The notes: generated from the sequence alone by a model not told the origin. Positions 26,382 through 35,588 are shown, counted from the first letter of the stretch. The stretch is 64,000 nt of DNA from an uncultured Ruegeria sp. (GCF_947497005.1 NZ_CANMFF010000008.1:62001-126000); one strand, 5' to 3'. Numbers and translations are program-made.

Positions 26382-27632
26382 ATGGCGTCTTATGGCCCTG
26401 TATTAGGCATTGATTTCGGCACCTCAAACTCTGCAGCCGGTTATCTGGTGGATGGCAGCCCGCAACTTGTCGAGGTGGAGCCCGGGCAACAAACTCTTCC
26501 CACTACTTTTTTCTTCGATTTTGAATCGCGCAAGACATTGATGGGCGAGCCTGCAAATGCTGCGCTGCTGAACGGGGCAGAGGGTCGGTTCATGCGTGCC
26601 CTGAAACGGGTATTGGGCACCAGCCTGATGCACGAAAAACGCCAGATCCTGAATGAACGCGTTACCTTCGTCGATGTCATCTCACGCTTTCTGGCCCGGA
26701 TCAAAGCACAGGCGGAGGCGCAGGCAGGATGTGCCATCGACCGTGTTCTATCGGGCCGCCCGGTGGTGTTTCACGGTATGGGCGATACGCGGGAAAACCA
26801 GGCAGAGGCCGACTTGCGATCCTGCTATTTGGCCGCCGGGTTCAAACAGGTGGACTTCATGCCTGAACCTGTCGCAGCAGCGATTTCAAGCGGTGCATTG
26901 GATCGCCCCGATCAGATCGGACTGATTGTGGATATCGGCGGCGGAACTTCGGATTTTTCCCTTTTTCGGTCAAACGATGATCAAATCGGGATTCTGGCAA
27001 ATCACGGCGTAAGGATCGGCGGCACGGATTTTGATCGGTCGATCAGTGTGGATCAGGTGATGCCACTTCTGGGCAAGGGGACAGAGCTGCGCAAGGTAAT
27101 TGGTGGCGGGACCACGCCCACTCCGGTCGCGATCTTCAGCGATCTAGCCACGTGGGAGAAGATACCTTTCCTCTACACCGCCCAGAACCGCCGCTTGGCG
27201 GATGAGATGGCGCGGTTGGCACAGGAACCTGAAAAACTGACACGTCTGGCAACAGTTCTGCGGGATGAGCTGGGCCACGACATGGCCTTCGCGGTGGAAC
27301 AGGGCAAGATTGCTGCCAATACGCAGAAGGCCAATGCCGCCATCCTTCTGGATCAGATCGAACGCAACCTGTCGGTCCCAGTTCGAATGGAAGACCTCGA
27401 CTCGATCCTTACGCCACATGCCCGCACGCTGAGCGATGGGGTTGCGGAAACCCTGCGCCTTGCAGGCCTTGCGGCGGATCAGGTTGATTGCGTTGTATAT
27501 GTTGGCGGATCCAGCCTGATGTCTACGGTCACCGATACGATGAAGGCTGTCTTTCCCAACGCACAACACCGGTTTTCCGAGGTCTTCACAGCCGTCGCCG
27601 ACGGTCTGGCGATTGCGGCCAACAGGCCCTGA
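26382..27632 (+). CDS. Hsp70 family protein, YegD-like
   Basis: A 416-residue protein limited to the actin-like ATPase domain of Hsp70. GIDFGTSNSAAGYLVDG near the N-terminus is the phosphate-1 loop, LIVDIGGGTSDFSLF near residue 185 the phosphate-2 loop, and VYVGGSSLMSTV near residue 370 the adenosine site. No C-terminal substrate-binding domain is present, as in the E. coli YegD group. The role is probably a chaperone or regulator and is not established. The ATG at 26382 with GGGAG is preferred to the listed upstream start. Confidence 0.85.
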   Translation: MASYGPVLGIDFGTSNSAAGYLVDGSPQLVEVEPGQQTLPTTFFFDFESRKTLMGEPANAALLNGAEGRFMRALKRVLGTSLMHEKRQILNERVTFVDVISRFLARIKAQAEAQAGCAIDRVLSGRPVVFHGMGDTRENQAEADLRSCYLAAGFKQVDFMPEPVAAAISSGALDRPDQIGLIVDIGGGTSDFSLFRSNDDQIGILANHGVRIGGTDFDRSISVDQVMPLLGKGTELRKVIGGGTTPTPVAIFSDLATWEKIPFLYTAQNRRLADEMARLAQEPEKLTRLATVLRDELGHDMAFAVEQGKIAANTQKANAAILLDQIERNLSVPVRMEDLDSILTPHARTLSDGVAETLRLAGLAADQVDCVVYVGGSSLMSTVTDTMKAVFPNAQHRFSEVFTAVADGLAIAANRP

Positions 27633-27640
27633 ATGTACAA

Positions 27641-27668
27641 CGCCCCGCGTCTGGAGGAACGCGGGGCG
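27641..27668. terminator. Bidirectional hairpin between hsp70-like and hsp20 genes
   Basis: CGCCCCGCGT and ACGCGGGGCG form a perfect 10-bp stem with an 8-nt loop, starting 9 nt after the Hsp70-like stop. The next gene is on the opposite strand, so it may serve both. There is no clear T-run. Confidence 0.5.
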
Positions 27669-27719
27669 TGTGATGCGACAGTCCGGGAGGAGGAGACTGC
27701 CGCAGGAGTTTCAGAAGCC

Positions 27720-28187
27720 TCAGTTCACGGCTTTAGCGTCAACCACGTCCTTCTCGATGGCCTTGGCCGAGGTGATCTCGATCCGGCGCGGTTTCAGGGC
27801 TTCTGGAACTTCGCGCTTCAGTTCGATGTTCAGCATTCCGTTTTCGTGGCTCGCGCCGGTGATGCGGACATGGTCTGCCAGCGCAAACCGACGCTCGAAC
27901 GCGCGGGTGGCGATGCCACGATGCAGATAGCTGCGTTCCTTGTCTTCGGCGGCTTTTTTGCCAGCCACGACCAGCGAATTCTCTTTCACTTCGACAGTCA
28001 GGTCATTTTCAGAAAAACCGGCAACTGCTACCGAAATCCGGTAAGTGTCGACGTCGGTTTTTTCAATGTTGTAAGGCGGATAGCTGGGCTGAGCCACATC
28101 ATTGGTCAGAACGCGGTCCATCATGTCGGCGATCTGGTCGAAACCAATGGTTGCGCGGTGCAGCGGTGCAAAATCAAATGTACGCAT
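27720..28187 (-). CDS. Small heat shock protein, Hsp20/IbpA type
   Basis: A 155-residue Hsp20. The start at 28187 (MRTFDFAPLHRATIGFDQIA) matches the usual N-terminus of alphaproteobacterial IbpA-like proteins. The alpha-crystallin domain (about 40-135) is clear, with PPYNIEKTDVDTYRISVAVAG at its start, and its late motif GMLNIELKREVPE is the conserved strand. It holds unfolding proteins in ATP-independent fashion. AAGGATGAGGA precedes the start. A temperature-sensing leader would be expected in this class, but none could be folded with confidence. Confidence 0.9.
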   Translation of the reverse strand: MRTFDFAPLHRATIGFDQIADMMDRVLTNDVAQPSYPPYNIEKTDVDTYRISVAVAGFSENDLTVEVKENSLVVAGKKAAEDKERSYLHRGIATRAFERRFALADHVRITGASHENGMLNIELKREVPEALKPRRIEITSAKAIEKDVVDAKAVN

Positions 28188-28310
28188 GTGTCGTATCCTC
28201 ATCCTTGAGCGATTCACGATTTATGCCCTCCAACTGGACGGGCGATTAAAGGTACCGGACCCCATTGTGGCGATCCGATATACATCACATGGGCAGCGAT
28301 CTAACCGAGT

Positions 28311-29126
28311 TCAACCCCCGCCAGAACTGATGAATTTCGCACCGGACCCGTACTTACCGGAACCAACCTGCAATCGGCGGATCGAAGCCTTGGGCTGCGG
28401 CGCGTCGCGCCGCATGATGGCCTTGAGCTCGGCGACAATCCCGTCAAGCTCCATGCCAAACCCCACCTTTCTTTGACCGTTTGTGCCAACCGCCGAAACC
28501 ACCGACAGGATCTGCCAACGCGAACCGTTTTTCGCCAGAATGGCGGATCCGGAAGACCCGAACGTGATATCGCAATCAAAGGTGATCAAGCCCTGCCTGC
28601 GGTCGATGATTCGGCACGACCGTTCCCGCGTGATCGCCTCGGACCGTCCTCGCCCGTACGAAGCAATACTGATCTCGTTGCCCGGAACGCGCCCGCTGTG
28701 CAGCGCAAAAGGGTCGGCGACGGAATAGGGGATCGACTCATCCAGCCGCATCAGAGCCACATCCATCTGAACGCCTTCGTGCGAAAGCGGGTTGTGCGAA
28801 CCATAGCTGGGATGAACGGCGATTTGCGCAACCTGCCGTTCGGCCAATGCGTTACCGTTGCTGAGGCCCGCGCGAAAGGTGATGTCTTCAGGCCTATATG
28901 GTTTTCCCGTTCGCCGGTCCACAGCGCAGTGTGCAGCCGTCAGAACCACATCCTGAGCGATTAAAGTGCCGGTGCAATAAGAACCGTCGCCGACATCCAG
29001 ACGTCCGATAGCTTCCCAACCATAGAGATCATCCCGGTCCGTCAGCTTTCGCTTGTTGGCTTGCCCAAAAGACGCTGTCGCCAGAACACTCAGGCCCAAA
29101 ATCAGGCTCCAGAAAACTCTATTCAT
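28311..29126 (-). CDS. Secreted trypsin-like serine protease (second of tandem pair)
   Basis: A 271-residue protein with a signal peptide (about residues 1-23) and a chymotrypsin-fold peptidase domain. The catalytic triad is His66 (LTAAHC), Asp122 (MDVALM) and Ser192 (FGSSGSA). Cysteines near residues 51/67 and 171/185 could form disulfides, consistent with export. The C-terminal tail is Gly/Ser-rich (VGSGKYGSGAKFISSGGG). It overlaps its upstream paralogue by 4 nt and ends near the hsp20 promoter region. The substrate is unknown. Confidence 0.88.
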   Translation of the reverse strand: MNRVFWSLILGLSVLATASFGQANKRKLTDRDDLYGWEAIGRLDVGDGSYCTGTLIAQDVVLTAAHCAVDRRTGKPYRPEDITFRAGLSNGNALAERQVAQIAVHPSYGSHNPLSHEGVQMDVALMRLDESIPYSVADPFALHSGRVPGNEISIASYGRGRSEAITRERSCRIIDRRQGLITFDCDITFGSSGSAILAKNGSRWQILSVVSAVGTNGQRKVGFGMELDGIVAELKAIMRRDAPQPKASIRRLQVGSGKYGSGAKFISSGGG

Positions 29127-29914
29127 GGCCGAATAAACCTTGCGCCTATGTTCTTGCCCGATCCTGATCCGGACGATGACAGCCCGAATCCACGCCCGGC
29201 AGATAGTTCGTCGCGCAGCAGCTGCAGCGAATGTTCAACCGAAGTGCCAATCGCAACGCTCTGTCCATCCATGCTGGCCTTGGCCGCCACAACAGACACA
29301 ATCTGGGGACGCGTGCCAGCGAAAGAGAAAACCGGTGCCCCCGATGATCCGAAATCGACGTCACAGGACATGACCATGATTCCTTCTTGCCGGTTCATGA
29401 CTGAACAGACCTGTTGCAATGACGGTGCCTCGGACCGGTCATGTGCATAAGACACAACGCCCACCTCTGAGCCTCGTCGGGGCTGATCCCCGGATTCAAA
29501 CGGAATGACGGCTGTGTTTCGGATCGGCTGCCAAAGCTCGATCAATGCAACGTCTGCATTCATCCGGTCTGCCGAGGAATCGGCGTTGAATTGGTAATCG
29601 GGATGGACAACGGCCTGCCTGGCCGTCCGATATGCCAAAGCGCGTCCTAACCGCCACCCGGCCAGAAACTCGATATCGGTCGGATTAATCTGTTGCCCGG
29701 ACACTTTGTCGAACAGGCAATGCGCCGCAGTCAGAACATGCGTCGGTGAAACCAATGTTCCGGTACAAAACCCTTTGCCGGCAATATCCAGCCGCCCAAC
29801 AGCCATCCACTTGCGCCCGGAATCCGAAGTTTCCAGACTTTCCAGTCCGGAGTCTTGTGCTGTGGCCGCCATCGGCAAGACACAGAGCACAATCGCCTTG
29901 ATCCAGTTGCGCAC
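29123..29914 (-). CDS. Secreted trypsin-like serine protease (first of tandem pair)
   Basis: A 263-residue paralogue of the next gene with a signal peptide (cleavage after ATA or ATAQ near residue 19). The catalytic triad is His65 (LTAAHC), Asp121 (NADVAL) and Ser191 (FGSSGAP). The tail GSGSGKNIGARFIRP resembles that of the other copy, suggesting a shared terminal signal. Divergence between the copies is considerable, so this is an old duplication. They overlap by 4 nt and are likely co-expressed. Confidence 0.88.
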   Translation of the reverse strand: MRNWIKAIVLCVLPMAATAQDSGLESLETSDSGRKWMAVGRLDIAGKGFCTGTLVSPTHVLTAAHCLFDKVSGQQINPTDIEFLAGWRLGRALAYRTARQAVVHPDYQFNADSSADRMNADVALIELWQPIRNTAVIPFESGDQPRRGSEVGVVSYAHDRSEAPSLQQVCSVMNRQEGIMVMSCDVDFGSSGAPVFSFAGTRPQIVSVVAAKASMDGQSVAIGTSVEHSLQLLRDELSAGRGFGLSSSGSGSGKNIGARFIRP

Positions 29915-30033
29915 GCGGTTCTCCGGGATTCACACTGACCTATTTCTCCTATGCGCCTCGTTGGGCGAAAATAGGGCGATTAAGCTCTAAGGGAAATTCC
30001 TGAGGAAATGATGCGAGTTAGCATCAACGTGGA

Positions 30034-31347
30034 TCACCGAAGAATGAGAACCTGATCCTCTGTCCGCTGCAACGCTTGCGGCTTTGGTCCACCCGTCGCC
30101 CAGTCCAACAGCTCTACAGTGTGAACAACCGGCAGATTCGTACCGGAACCGATCTGCATCATGCACCCGATATTGCCTGCCGCGATAATGTCAGGCTTCT
30201 TTGCTTCCAGTGTCCGAACCTTGCGCAGTTTCAACTGGCCCGAGATTTCCGGCTGCATCAGGTTATAAGTCCCCGCACTGCCACAGCACAAATGGCTGTC
30301 GGCGGGCTCGACCACCTTGAACCCGGCTCGTTTCAGCGCGTCTTTTGGATAGGTCTTGATCTTCTGACCATGCTGCAGAGAACAGGCTGCGTGATAAGCA
30401 ATAGTGAGGCCCTGATCGCGACCTTCGGGCAAATTCAGCTGCGTGACCAGTTCACTGATATCCATTGCAATGTCCGAAACGCGCGCCGCATCCTTGGCGA
30501 GCGGATCGTTACGGAACATATGTCCGTAATCCTTGACCGTCGTCCCACAACCAGACGTATTTATGACAATGGCGTCCAATCCACCACCGTCCATTTCGCG
30601 ATTCCAGGCTCTAATATTGGCTATTGCGGCTGTATGGCTGTCCTGCACCTTTCCCATGTGATGGGTCAAAGCTCCGCAACAGCCTGCACCTTCCGCCACC
30701 ACGACCTCACATCCCAACCGGGTCAGAAGGCGGATCGTGGCGTCATTGATATCGGTATTCAGTGCCTTTTGCGCACATCCTGTCATCAGGGCCACCCGCT
30801 TTTGCCGCGCACCTTTGGGTGCAAAGCTCTGCGGATCATCGTTACGGCTGACCGGCGGGATATGCTTGGGCGCCATATCCAGCATAGCCCGCAAACGGGC
30901 ATCGGGCATCAGAAACCGGAACGGACGGCCCAGCTTGGCCCCGATAAGGGCCCAACGGAACCGCATCGGATAGGGCAGAATCTTCGCCAGAATCCAGCGC
31001 AATATACGATCCGTCAGAGGGCGTTTGTAATGCGCCTCGATGTATTCTCGCGCGTGATCCACGAGATGCATGTAATGCACGCCCGACGGGCATGTGGTCA
31101 TACAGGCCAGACAGGACAGGCAGCGATCAATATGCTTGACCGTCTTTTCGTCCGGCACACGCTCGTTTTCCAGCATATCCTTGATCAGATAGATGCGCCC
31201 GCGCGGGCTGTCCAACTCATCGCCAAGCACCTGATAGGTGGGGCAAGTGGCCGTACAAAATCCGCAATGTACGCAATTGCGCAAAATCTCGTTTGAGCGC
31301 CGGATTGCCGGGTCTTGCAGTTGTTTTTCAGTGAATGTCGTCTGCAT
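30034..31347 (-). CDS. glcF: Glycolate oxidase iron-sulfur subunit GlcF
   Basis: A 437-residue protein with two 4Fe-4S cluster motifs near the N-terminus (CVHCGFCTATCP and CLSCLACMTTCP) and two cysteine-rich CCG-type motifs later (GCCGALTHH and LCCGSAGTY) that mark this electron-transfer subunit. With GlcD and GlcE it oxidises glycolate, a common phytoplankton exudate, to glyoxylate, passing electrons to the membrane quinone pool. It follows glcE by 4 nt and is the last gene of the operon. Confidence 0.94.
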   Translation of the reverse strand: MQTTFTEKQLQDPAIRRSNEILRNCVHCGFCTATCPTYQVLGDELDSPRGRIYLIKDMLENERVPDEKTVKHIDRCLSCLACMTTCPSGVHYMHLVDHAREYIEAHYKRPLTDRILRWILAKILPYPMRFRWALIGAKLGRPFRFLMPDARLRAMLDMAPKHIPPVSRNDDPQSFAPKGARQKRVALMTGCAQKALNTDINDATIRLLTRLGCEVVVAEGAGCCGALTHHMGKVQDSHTAAIANIRAWNREMDGGGLDAIVINTSGCGTTVKDYGHMFRNDPLAKDAARVSDIAMDISELVTQLNLPEGRDQGLTIAYHAACSLQHGQKIKTYPKDALKRAGFKVVEPADSHLCCGSAGTYNLMQPEISGQLKLRKVRTLEAKKPDIIAAGNIGCMMQIGSGTNLPVVHTVELLDWATGGPKPQALQRTEDQVLILR

Positions 31348-31351
31348 TGCC

Positions 31352-32452
31352 CTATCCCATCATCCCCGGATTAAACAAACCATGAGGATCAAATTTCGTG
31401 CGTAAGCCTTTTGTTAGAGCCGATACTGCGGCCGGCTCCGGTTGAAATCGACCCAATCTCATGATCGTTGCAATGTCGGAACGCACCAGGGTCGCGTGAC
31501 CTGAAAATTCGCCAAGTTGAGCTCGCACATCAGTGCCATTTGGCACCCGCAACCAAACAAGCCCGCCCCCCCAATCAAACAGCGTTTGATTAGCCTCGAC
31601 ACGCGCCGTTACTTCAGCCGCATCGCCGGGTTTGACTGACAACCGCCATATATCTCCATCCTGCCCCCGAAATGGATGAACGTCTCGGATCCCGGTCCAA
31701 AGCGCGGCGGCATCTTCTTCTTCCGTTACCTCACCAAAACCTGCCAGTTCCGCAGTCAATCGATGGATCCGATACGCAACCGAATCTGCGAAACCCTCAA
31801 CCCTAAGCATGGCTTTTTTGCCAACTGGATCGTACGCGGCCCCAGTCACTTCGAAGGGTGACTTCAACGCGGTGGACAGAACCTGTACCGCGCTACTAGC
31901 GTCCTGAGCATCGACAGACAGGGTTGCCATACTTTCCGGCTTGGGCAGCACCTTCAGCGACACCTCTGTCAACACACCTAACGTACCCCAGGACCCACTC
32001 ATCAGTTTGACCAGATCATAGCCGGTGACATTTTTCATCACGCGGCCACCATTCTTGACAACTTGCCCGCGCCCGTCGACGAAACGCACGCCCAACAAGA
32101 AATCCCGGCATGCGCCGACCTGAATCCGCCGCGGGCCCGAGATGTTGGCCGCCACGACGCCGCCGATCGTTGGTTCGCCCCGAGTATCAAGCAATCTGCG
32201 GTGATCCATCGGCTCAAACGCCAGTTGCTGGCCTTCTGCGTCCAGCGCGGCCTCAACCTCTGCCAATGGCGTCCCCGCCTTGGCCACGAGGGTTAGAGCC
32301 CCCGGTTCATAAAGCGAAATGCCATGCAGTGCCCCTGTTTCAATCCTAGCTTCGGGACCCGAGATTCCGCGCGTACCGCCACCGACTATACAAACAGGGT
32401 CTTTCAACCCGGCCACCAGGTCAGCTAGTTCGGATTCTGTTTCAGGTTTCAT
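31352..32452 (-). CDS. glcE: Glycolate oxidase FAD-binding subunit GlcE
   Basis: A 366-residue FAD-binding protein of the PCMH fold, shorter than GlcD, as expected for GlcE. VGGGTRGISGPEARIETG and GGVVAANISGPRRIQ are the flavin-binding stretches. The listed ORF starts 16 codons upstream and would overlap glcD; MKPETESELADLV at 32452 is the likely start, although its ribosome site is weak. The GlcD-GlcE order and close spacing fit a glcDEF operon. Confidence 0.9.
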   Translation of the reverse strand: MKPETESELADLVAGLKDPVCIVGGGTRGISGPEARIETGALHGISLYEPGALTLVAKAGTPLAEVEAALDAEGQQLAFEPMDHRRLLDTRGEPTIGGVVAANISGPRRIQVGACRDFLLGVRFVDGRGQVVKNGGRVMKNVTGYDLVKLMSGSWGTLGVLTEVSLKVLPKPESMATLSVDAQDASSAVQVLSTALKSPFEVTGAAYDPVGKKAMLRVEGFADSVAYRIHRLTAELAGFGEVTEEEDAAALWTGIRDVHPFRGQDGDIWRLSVKPGDAAEVTARVEANQTLFDWGGGLVWLRVPNGTDVRAQLGEFSGHATLVRSDIATIMRLGRFQPEPAAVSALTKGLRTKFDPHGLFNPGMMG

Positions 32453-32489
32453 GACTTTTCTCTTTATTAGAGCCTGTTTTTTGGGAGAT

Positions 32490-33923
32490 CTACGCGTCAC
32501 GACGTGTTTCAGAAACGTCCAGCGGAAACACTTTGGCGGGGTTCAGAAGCCATTTGGGATCAAACACATCCTTGACCGCCATCTGCGCCTCAAGATCGGC
32601 AGGGGCATATTGATGTGACATGAGATCCCTCTTTTCGATGCCCACGCCGTGTTCTCCGGTCAGGCAGCCGCCTTCGTCCACGCAGAGCTTCAGAATTTCG
32701 GCCCCGAATGCCTCGCATTTTTCCAGATCGCCGGGTTTGTTGGCATCGAACAGGATCAGTGGATGCATGTTCCCATCACCCGCGTGAAAAACGTTCCCAA
32801 CCGGCAGCCCGAACTCCTCACTCAGTTCACCGATCCTGCGCAACACAGTTGGTAGTGCAGATACCGGGATCGTACCGTCGAGGCACATATAGTCGTTCAA
32901 TTGCCCCATGGCGCCGAATGCAGACTTGCGACCCAACCAGATTTTGGCGCTTTCCTCGGCCGACTGACTTTCACGCAACTCGACCGGGTTGTGGCGCTTG
33001 GCAATCTCGATGATTTTCGACAGTTGGTAGTCGATTTCGGCTTCCGAGCCTTCCACTTCGACAATCAGCAGCGCATGGCAATCGGGATACCCGGCATGGG
33101 CAAAGTTTTCGCAGGCCTTGATGCACAACGTGTCCATGAACTCGATCGCTACCGGCAAAATGCCCGACTTGATAATGTCAGAGACACATTGACCCGCGAC
33201 TTCGTTGTCGTCGAACCCCATAAGAACCGGTCGCGCGCCCTCGGGTTTGCGCAGAATGCGCAGTGTGGCCTCAGTCACCACACCCAACTGACCCTCTGAT
33301 CCGCAGATGACACCCAACAAGTCCAGACCGGGCGCATCCAGATGGGCACCGCCGATCTCGACGACATTGCCGTCCATCATCACCATCGTCACGCCCATTA
33401 GATTGTTCGTGGTCACGCCATATTTCAGGCAATGGGCACCGCCAGAGTTCATTGCGATATTGCCTGCAATGGCGCAGGCCAGTTGGGAGGAAGGATCAGG
33501 GGCGTAAAAAAATTCTTCTTCCTCGACCGCACCGGTAACACTCAGATTGGTGCGTCCGGTCTGAACCCTGATGAAACGGTTGTCATAGTCGACCTCCAGC
33601 ACGTCGTTCATCCGCGCAACGCCTAGGATTACGCAATCGGCTGTCGGCAAAGCCCCACCAGCCAGCGAAGTACCGGCACCGCGCGGAACGACCGGCACTC
33701 CTTCCTCGTGGCATATTCGCAAAACGCCCGAGACTTCCTGCGTGCTAGACGGCAGCACGGCCAACATCGGAGGGCATTTGTAGGCCGTCAGCGCATCGCA
33801 CTCATAGGCTCGCGTTTCAGCCGGATCATGGATGATTGCATCCATTGGCAGGACACTCGACAGCCGCGCGACGACCGCGTTTTTACGGCTCAGTACATCC
33901 GGGCTTGGCTTTGGCATCTCCAT
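32490..33923 (-). CDS. glcD: Glycolate oxidase catalytic subunit GlcD
   Basis: A 477-residue flavoprotein of the FAD-linked oxidase family. PRGAGTSLAGGALPT near residue 80 and the C-terminal GEHGVGIEKR are the diagnostic stretches. The start at 33923 follows AAGGAGG at 7 nt; the longer listed ORF runs into the operator region. It is the first gene of glcDEF. No GlcC-type regulator gene is in the window. A long inverted repeat sits just upstream. Confidence 0.94.
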   Translation of the reverse strand: MEMPKPSPDVLSRKNAVVARLSSVLPMDAIIHDPAETRAYECDALTAYKCPPMLAVLPSSTQEVSGVLRICHEEGVPVVPRGAGTSLAGGALPTADCVILGVARMNDVLEVDYDNRFIRVQTGRTNLSVTGAVEEEEFFYAPDPSSQLACAIAGNIAMNSGGAHCLKYGVTTNNLMGVTMVMMDGNVVEIGGAHLDAPGLDLLGVICGSEGQLGVVTEATLRILRKPEGARPVLMGFDDNEVAGQCVSDIIKSGILPVAIEFMDTLCIKACENFAHAGYPDCHALLIVEVEGSEAEIDYQLSKIIEIAKRHNPVELRESQSAEESAKIWLGRKSAFGAMGQLNDYMCLDGTIPVSALPTVLRRIGELSEEFGLPVGNVFHAGDGNMHPLILFDANKPGDLEKCEAFGAEILKLCVDEGGCLTGEHGVGIEKRDLMSHQYAPADLEAQMAVKDVFDPKWLLNPAKVFPLDVSETRRDA

Positions 33924-33937
33924 GGCGGCGCCTCCTT

Positions 33938-33958
33938 TTGGTAAAATAATATTACCAA
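33938..33958. promoter_or_regulatory. Inverted repeat at the glcD promoter
   Basis: TTGGTAA-N7-TTACCAA is a perfect 7-bp inverted repeat with an AT spacer, immediately upstream of the glcD ribosome site and within the divergent gap to the DUF599 gene. Its TTGGT/ACCAA half-sites are of the general kind bound by FadR-subfamily GntR regulators, which often control glycolate and lactate genes, though the spacing differs from the usual 3 nt. A repressor site is likely; the protein is unknown. Confidence 0.5.
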
Positions 33959-34004
33959 TTTGATGGTATGGCAAGTTCTGACCTCCGGTCTTACTGTCGC
34001 GCCC

Positions 34005-34715
34005 ATGACCTGGATCGAACGTGCCTCTCTGTTTGCCCCTCTGGACTACGCCTCACTGGCGTTGCTGCTGGTTGCCTGGCTTTGGATTGGGTGGAAGATC
34101 GAACATCCGTCGCCACAGAAACGATCCGTCGCCCTTATGATGGATGATTACCGACGCGACTGGATGCATGAGATGGTAACACGCCAACCACGCGTGTTCG
34201 ACGCACAGGTCGTGGCCGCCATGCGGCAGGGCAGCACCTTTTTTGCCTCAACCACGATGATTGCCATCGGCGGTGGTTTGGCCTTGCTGGGCAATACCGA
34301 GCGGTTAGCAGGTGTCGCCAGCGACCTAGCCATAGGCAGTGCTCCGGCGATGGTTTGGGAAATCAAGATACTTGTCGTCGTCCTGCTGCTGGCCAACGCG
34401 TTTCTGAAATATGTCTGGGCGCATCGTCTCTTTGGCTATTGCGCGGTATTGATGGCCTCGGTTCCGAACGACCCTGAAGATCCTCAAGCCTTGCCCCGGG
34501 CCGGTCAGGCAGCCGAAATCTGTATCACCGCCGCCCGCAGCTTCAACCGTGGTCTCCGCGCTACCTATTTCGCTCTTGCTTCGCTGGCGTGGTTTCTTGG
34601 ACCGATCGCGTTGATGATGGGCACAATGATAACTTTCGGTGTCTTGTATCGTCGCGAGTTTGCCTCGCATTCCCGTGCAGTCCTCATGGCCCAAAACTCA
34701 AACACAGAGACGTGA
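34005..34715 (+). CDS. DUF599 domain membrane protein
   Basis: A 236-residue membrane protein that I recognise as DUF599. Hydrophobic segments lie near residues 10-28, 80-98, 125-142 and 190-212, with the conserved VALMMDDYRRDWMHEMVTR loop after the first. The function is unknown. The ATG at 34005 is chosen as the first giving the typical N-terminus; an upstream in-frame ATG at 33963 is possible. Divergent from glcDEF. Confidence 0.8.
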   Translation: MTWIERASLFAPLDYASLALLLVAWLWIGWKIEHPSPQKRSVALMMDDYRRDWMHEMVTRQPRVFDAQVVAAMRQGSTFFASTTMIAIGGGLALLGNTERLAGVASDLAIGSAPAMVWEIKILVVVLLLANAFLKYVWAHRLFGYCAVLMASVPNDPEDPQALPRAGQAAEICITAARSFNRGLRATYFALASLAWFLGPIALMMGTMITFGVLYRREFASHSRAVLMAQNSNTET

Positions 34716-34720
34716 TCCCC

Positions 34721-35098
34721 ATGCTTCGCCGTAAACCTTACGTTCAAACCATGCGATATGTGATTCTCAGTGCCTTTCTGGCCGTCCCTGCCCTTGCCGA
34801 CCCGCCAACAATCGAACAGGTCCACGCCAGCACCAACGGCGATGCGTGGCGGTTTGATGTGACGATCCGACATCCAGATACAGGCTGGGACCACTATGCC
34901 GACGGCTGGCGCGTTCTGGACATGGACGGAAATGAGCTGGGAATGCGTTTGCTGCACCATCCTCACGAGACTGAGCAACCCTTTACGCGCTCGCTTGGTG
35001 GCGTTGTTATTCCTGAAAGTGTCACGCAGGTACAGGTTCAGGCGCGGTGCAATGTGGATGGTTGGAACGAAGACACCACATTGGTCAAATTGGACTGA
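34721..35098 (+). CDS. Secreted small protein, unknown function
   Basis: A 125-residue protein starting 5 nt after the DUF599 stop. If the second Met (34751) is used, MRYVILSAFLAVPALA is an ideal signal peptide with cleavage before DPP; the upstream start adds ten basic residues. The mature ~95 residues are rich in Asp, Trp and His with beta-sheet character (NGDAWRFDVTIRHPDTGWDHYADGW) and no catalytic motif. Likely periplasmic. I do not recognise a family. Confidence 0.7.
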   Translation: MLRRKPYVQTMRYVILSAFLAVPALADPPTIEQVHASTNGDAWRFDVTIRHPDTGWDHYADGWRVLDMDGNELGMRLLHHPHETEQPFTRSLGGVVIPESVTQVQVQARCNVDGWNEDTTLVKLD

Positions 35099-35101
35099 CA
35101 G

Positions 35102-35587
35102 TCAGAAAATACCCATAGACAGACCAGCACCGAGCGCTGCTCCGATCTCACGGCACTGATCCAGCTGAGCTCGCGGGATGGTCTTTTCGGCCAATATTGC
35201 CTCGGGTGTTTGCGCATGTGTGCAGATAATCAGCGGCAACTGGACCTCTTTCAGCCGCCAGCCGGTGGCAATCCGGGCAATCTGGCGGGCGGCGTTCTCT
35301 CCGTCTGATCCGGCGCAAATCATCTGTGCGTAAGGTCGACCCTCAATCTTTCCCAGCACCGGGTAATAGCAGCGGTCAAAGAACTCTTTCATCAGACCTG
35401 AAATCGCCGCCAGATTCTCTGGCGCGCAGAAGATGTAGCCATCGGCGGCCAGTACATCTTCCGGTCTGGCCTGATCCGCGGGTACGAGTTTCGTGTCAGT
35501 TTCACCTCGCGCCACTTCCGCCGCTGCTTCGGCCATTTGCCGGGCACCGCCTGTGCGCGAGTGATAAACGATCAGAAGCTGCGCCAT
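35102..35587 (-). CDS. Flavodoxin family protein
   Basis: A 161-residue flavodoxin-fold protein. LLIVYHSRTGGARQMAEA is the FMN phosphate-binding loop, and FCAPENLAAISGLMKEFFDRCYY with CAGSDGENAARQ are the two further FMN-binding loops. It may be an NAD(P)H-dependent FMN reductase or electron carrier. It starts 1 nt after rlmH and is the last gene of the rsfS-rlmH group. Confidence 0.8.
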   Translation of the reverse strand: MAQLLIVYHSRTGGARQMAEAAAEVARGETDTKLVPADQARPEDVLAADGYIFCAPENLAAISGLMKEFFDRCYYPVLGKIEGRPYAQMICAGSDGENAARQIARIATGWRLKEVQLPLIICTHAQTPEAILAEKTIPRAQLDQCREIGAALGAGLSMGIF

Positions 35588-35588
35588 A

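Noticed and set aside
28188-28300. Possible ROSE-type RNA thermometer upstream of hsp20
   Set aside because: A TCGCT stretch lies near the AAGGATGAGGA ribosome site, but I could not draw the usual series of hairpins.
30076-31296. 406-codon ORF on the plus strand opposite glcF
   Set aside because: A shadow of glcF in GC-rich DNA; no ribosome site and no recognisable product, while the minus strand has unmistakable GlcF motifs.
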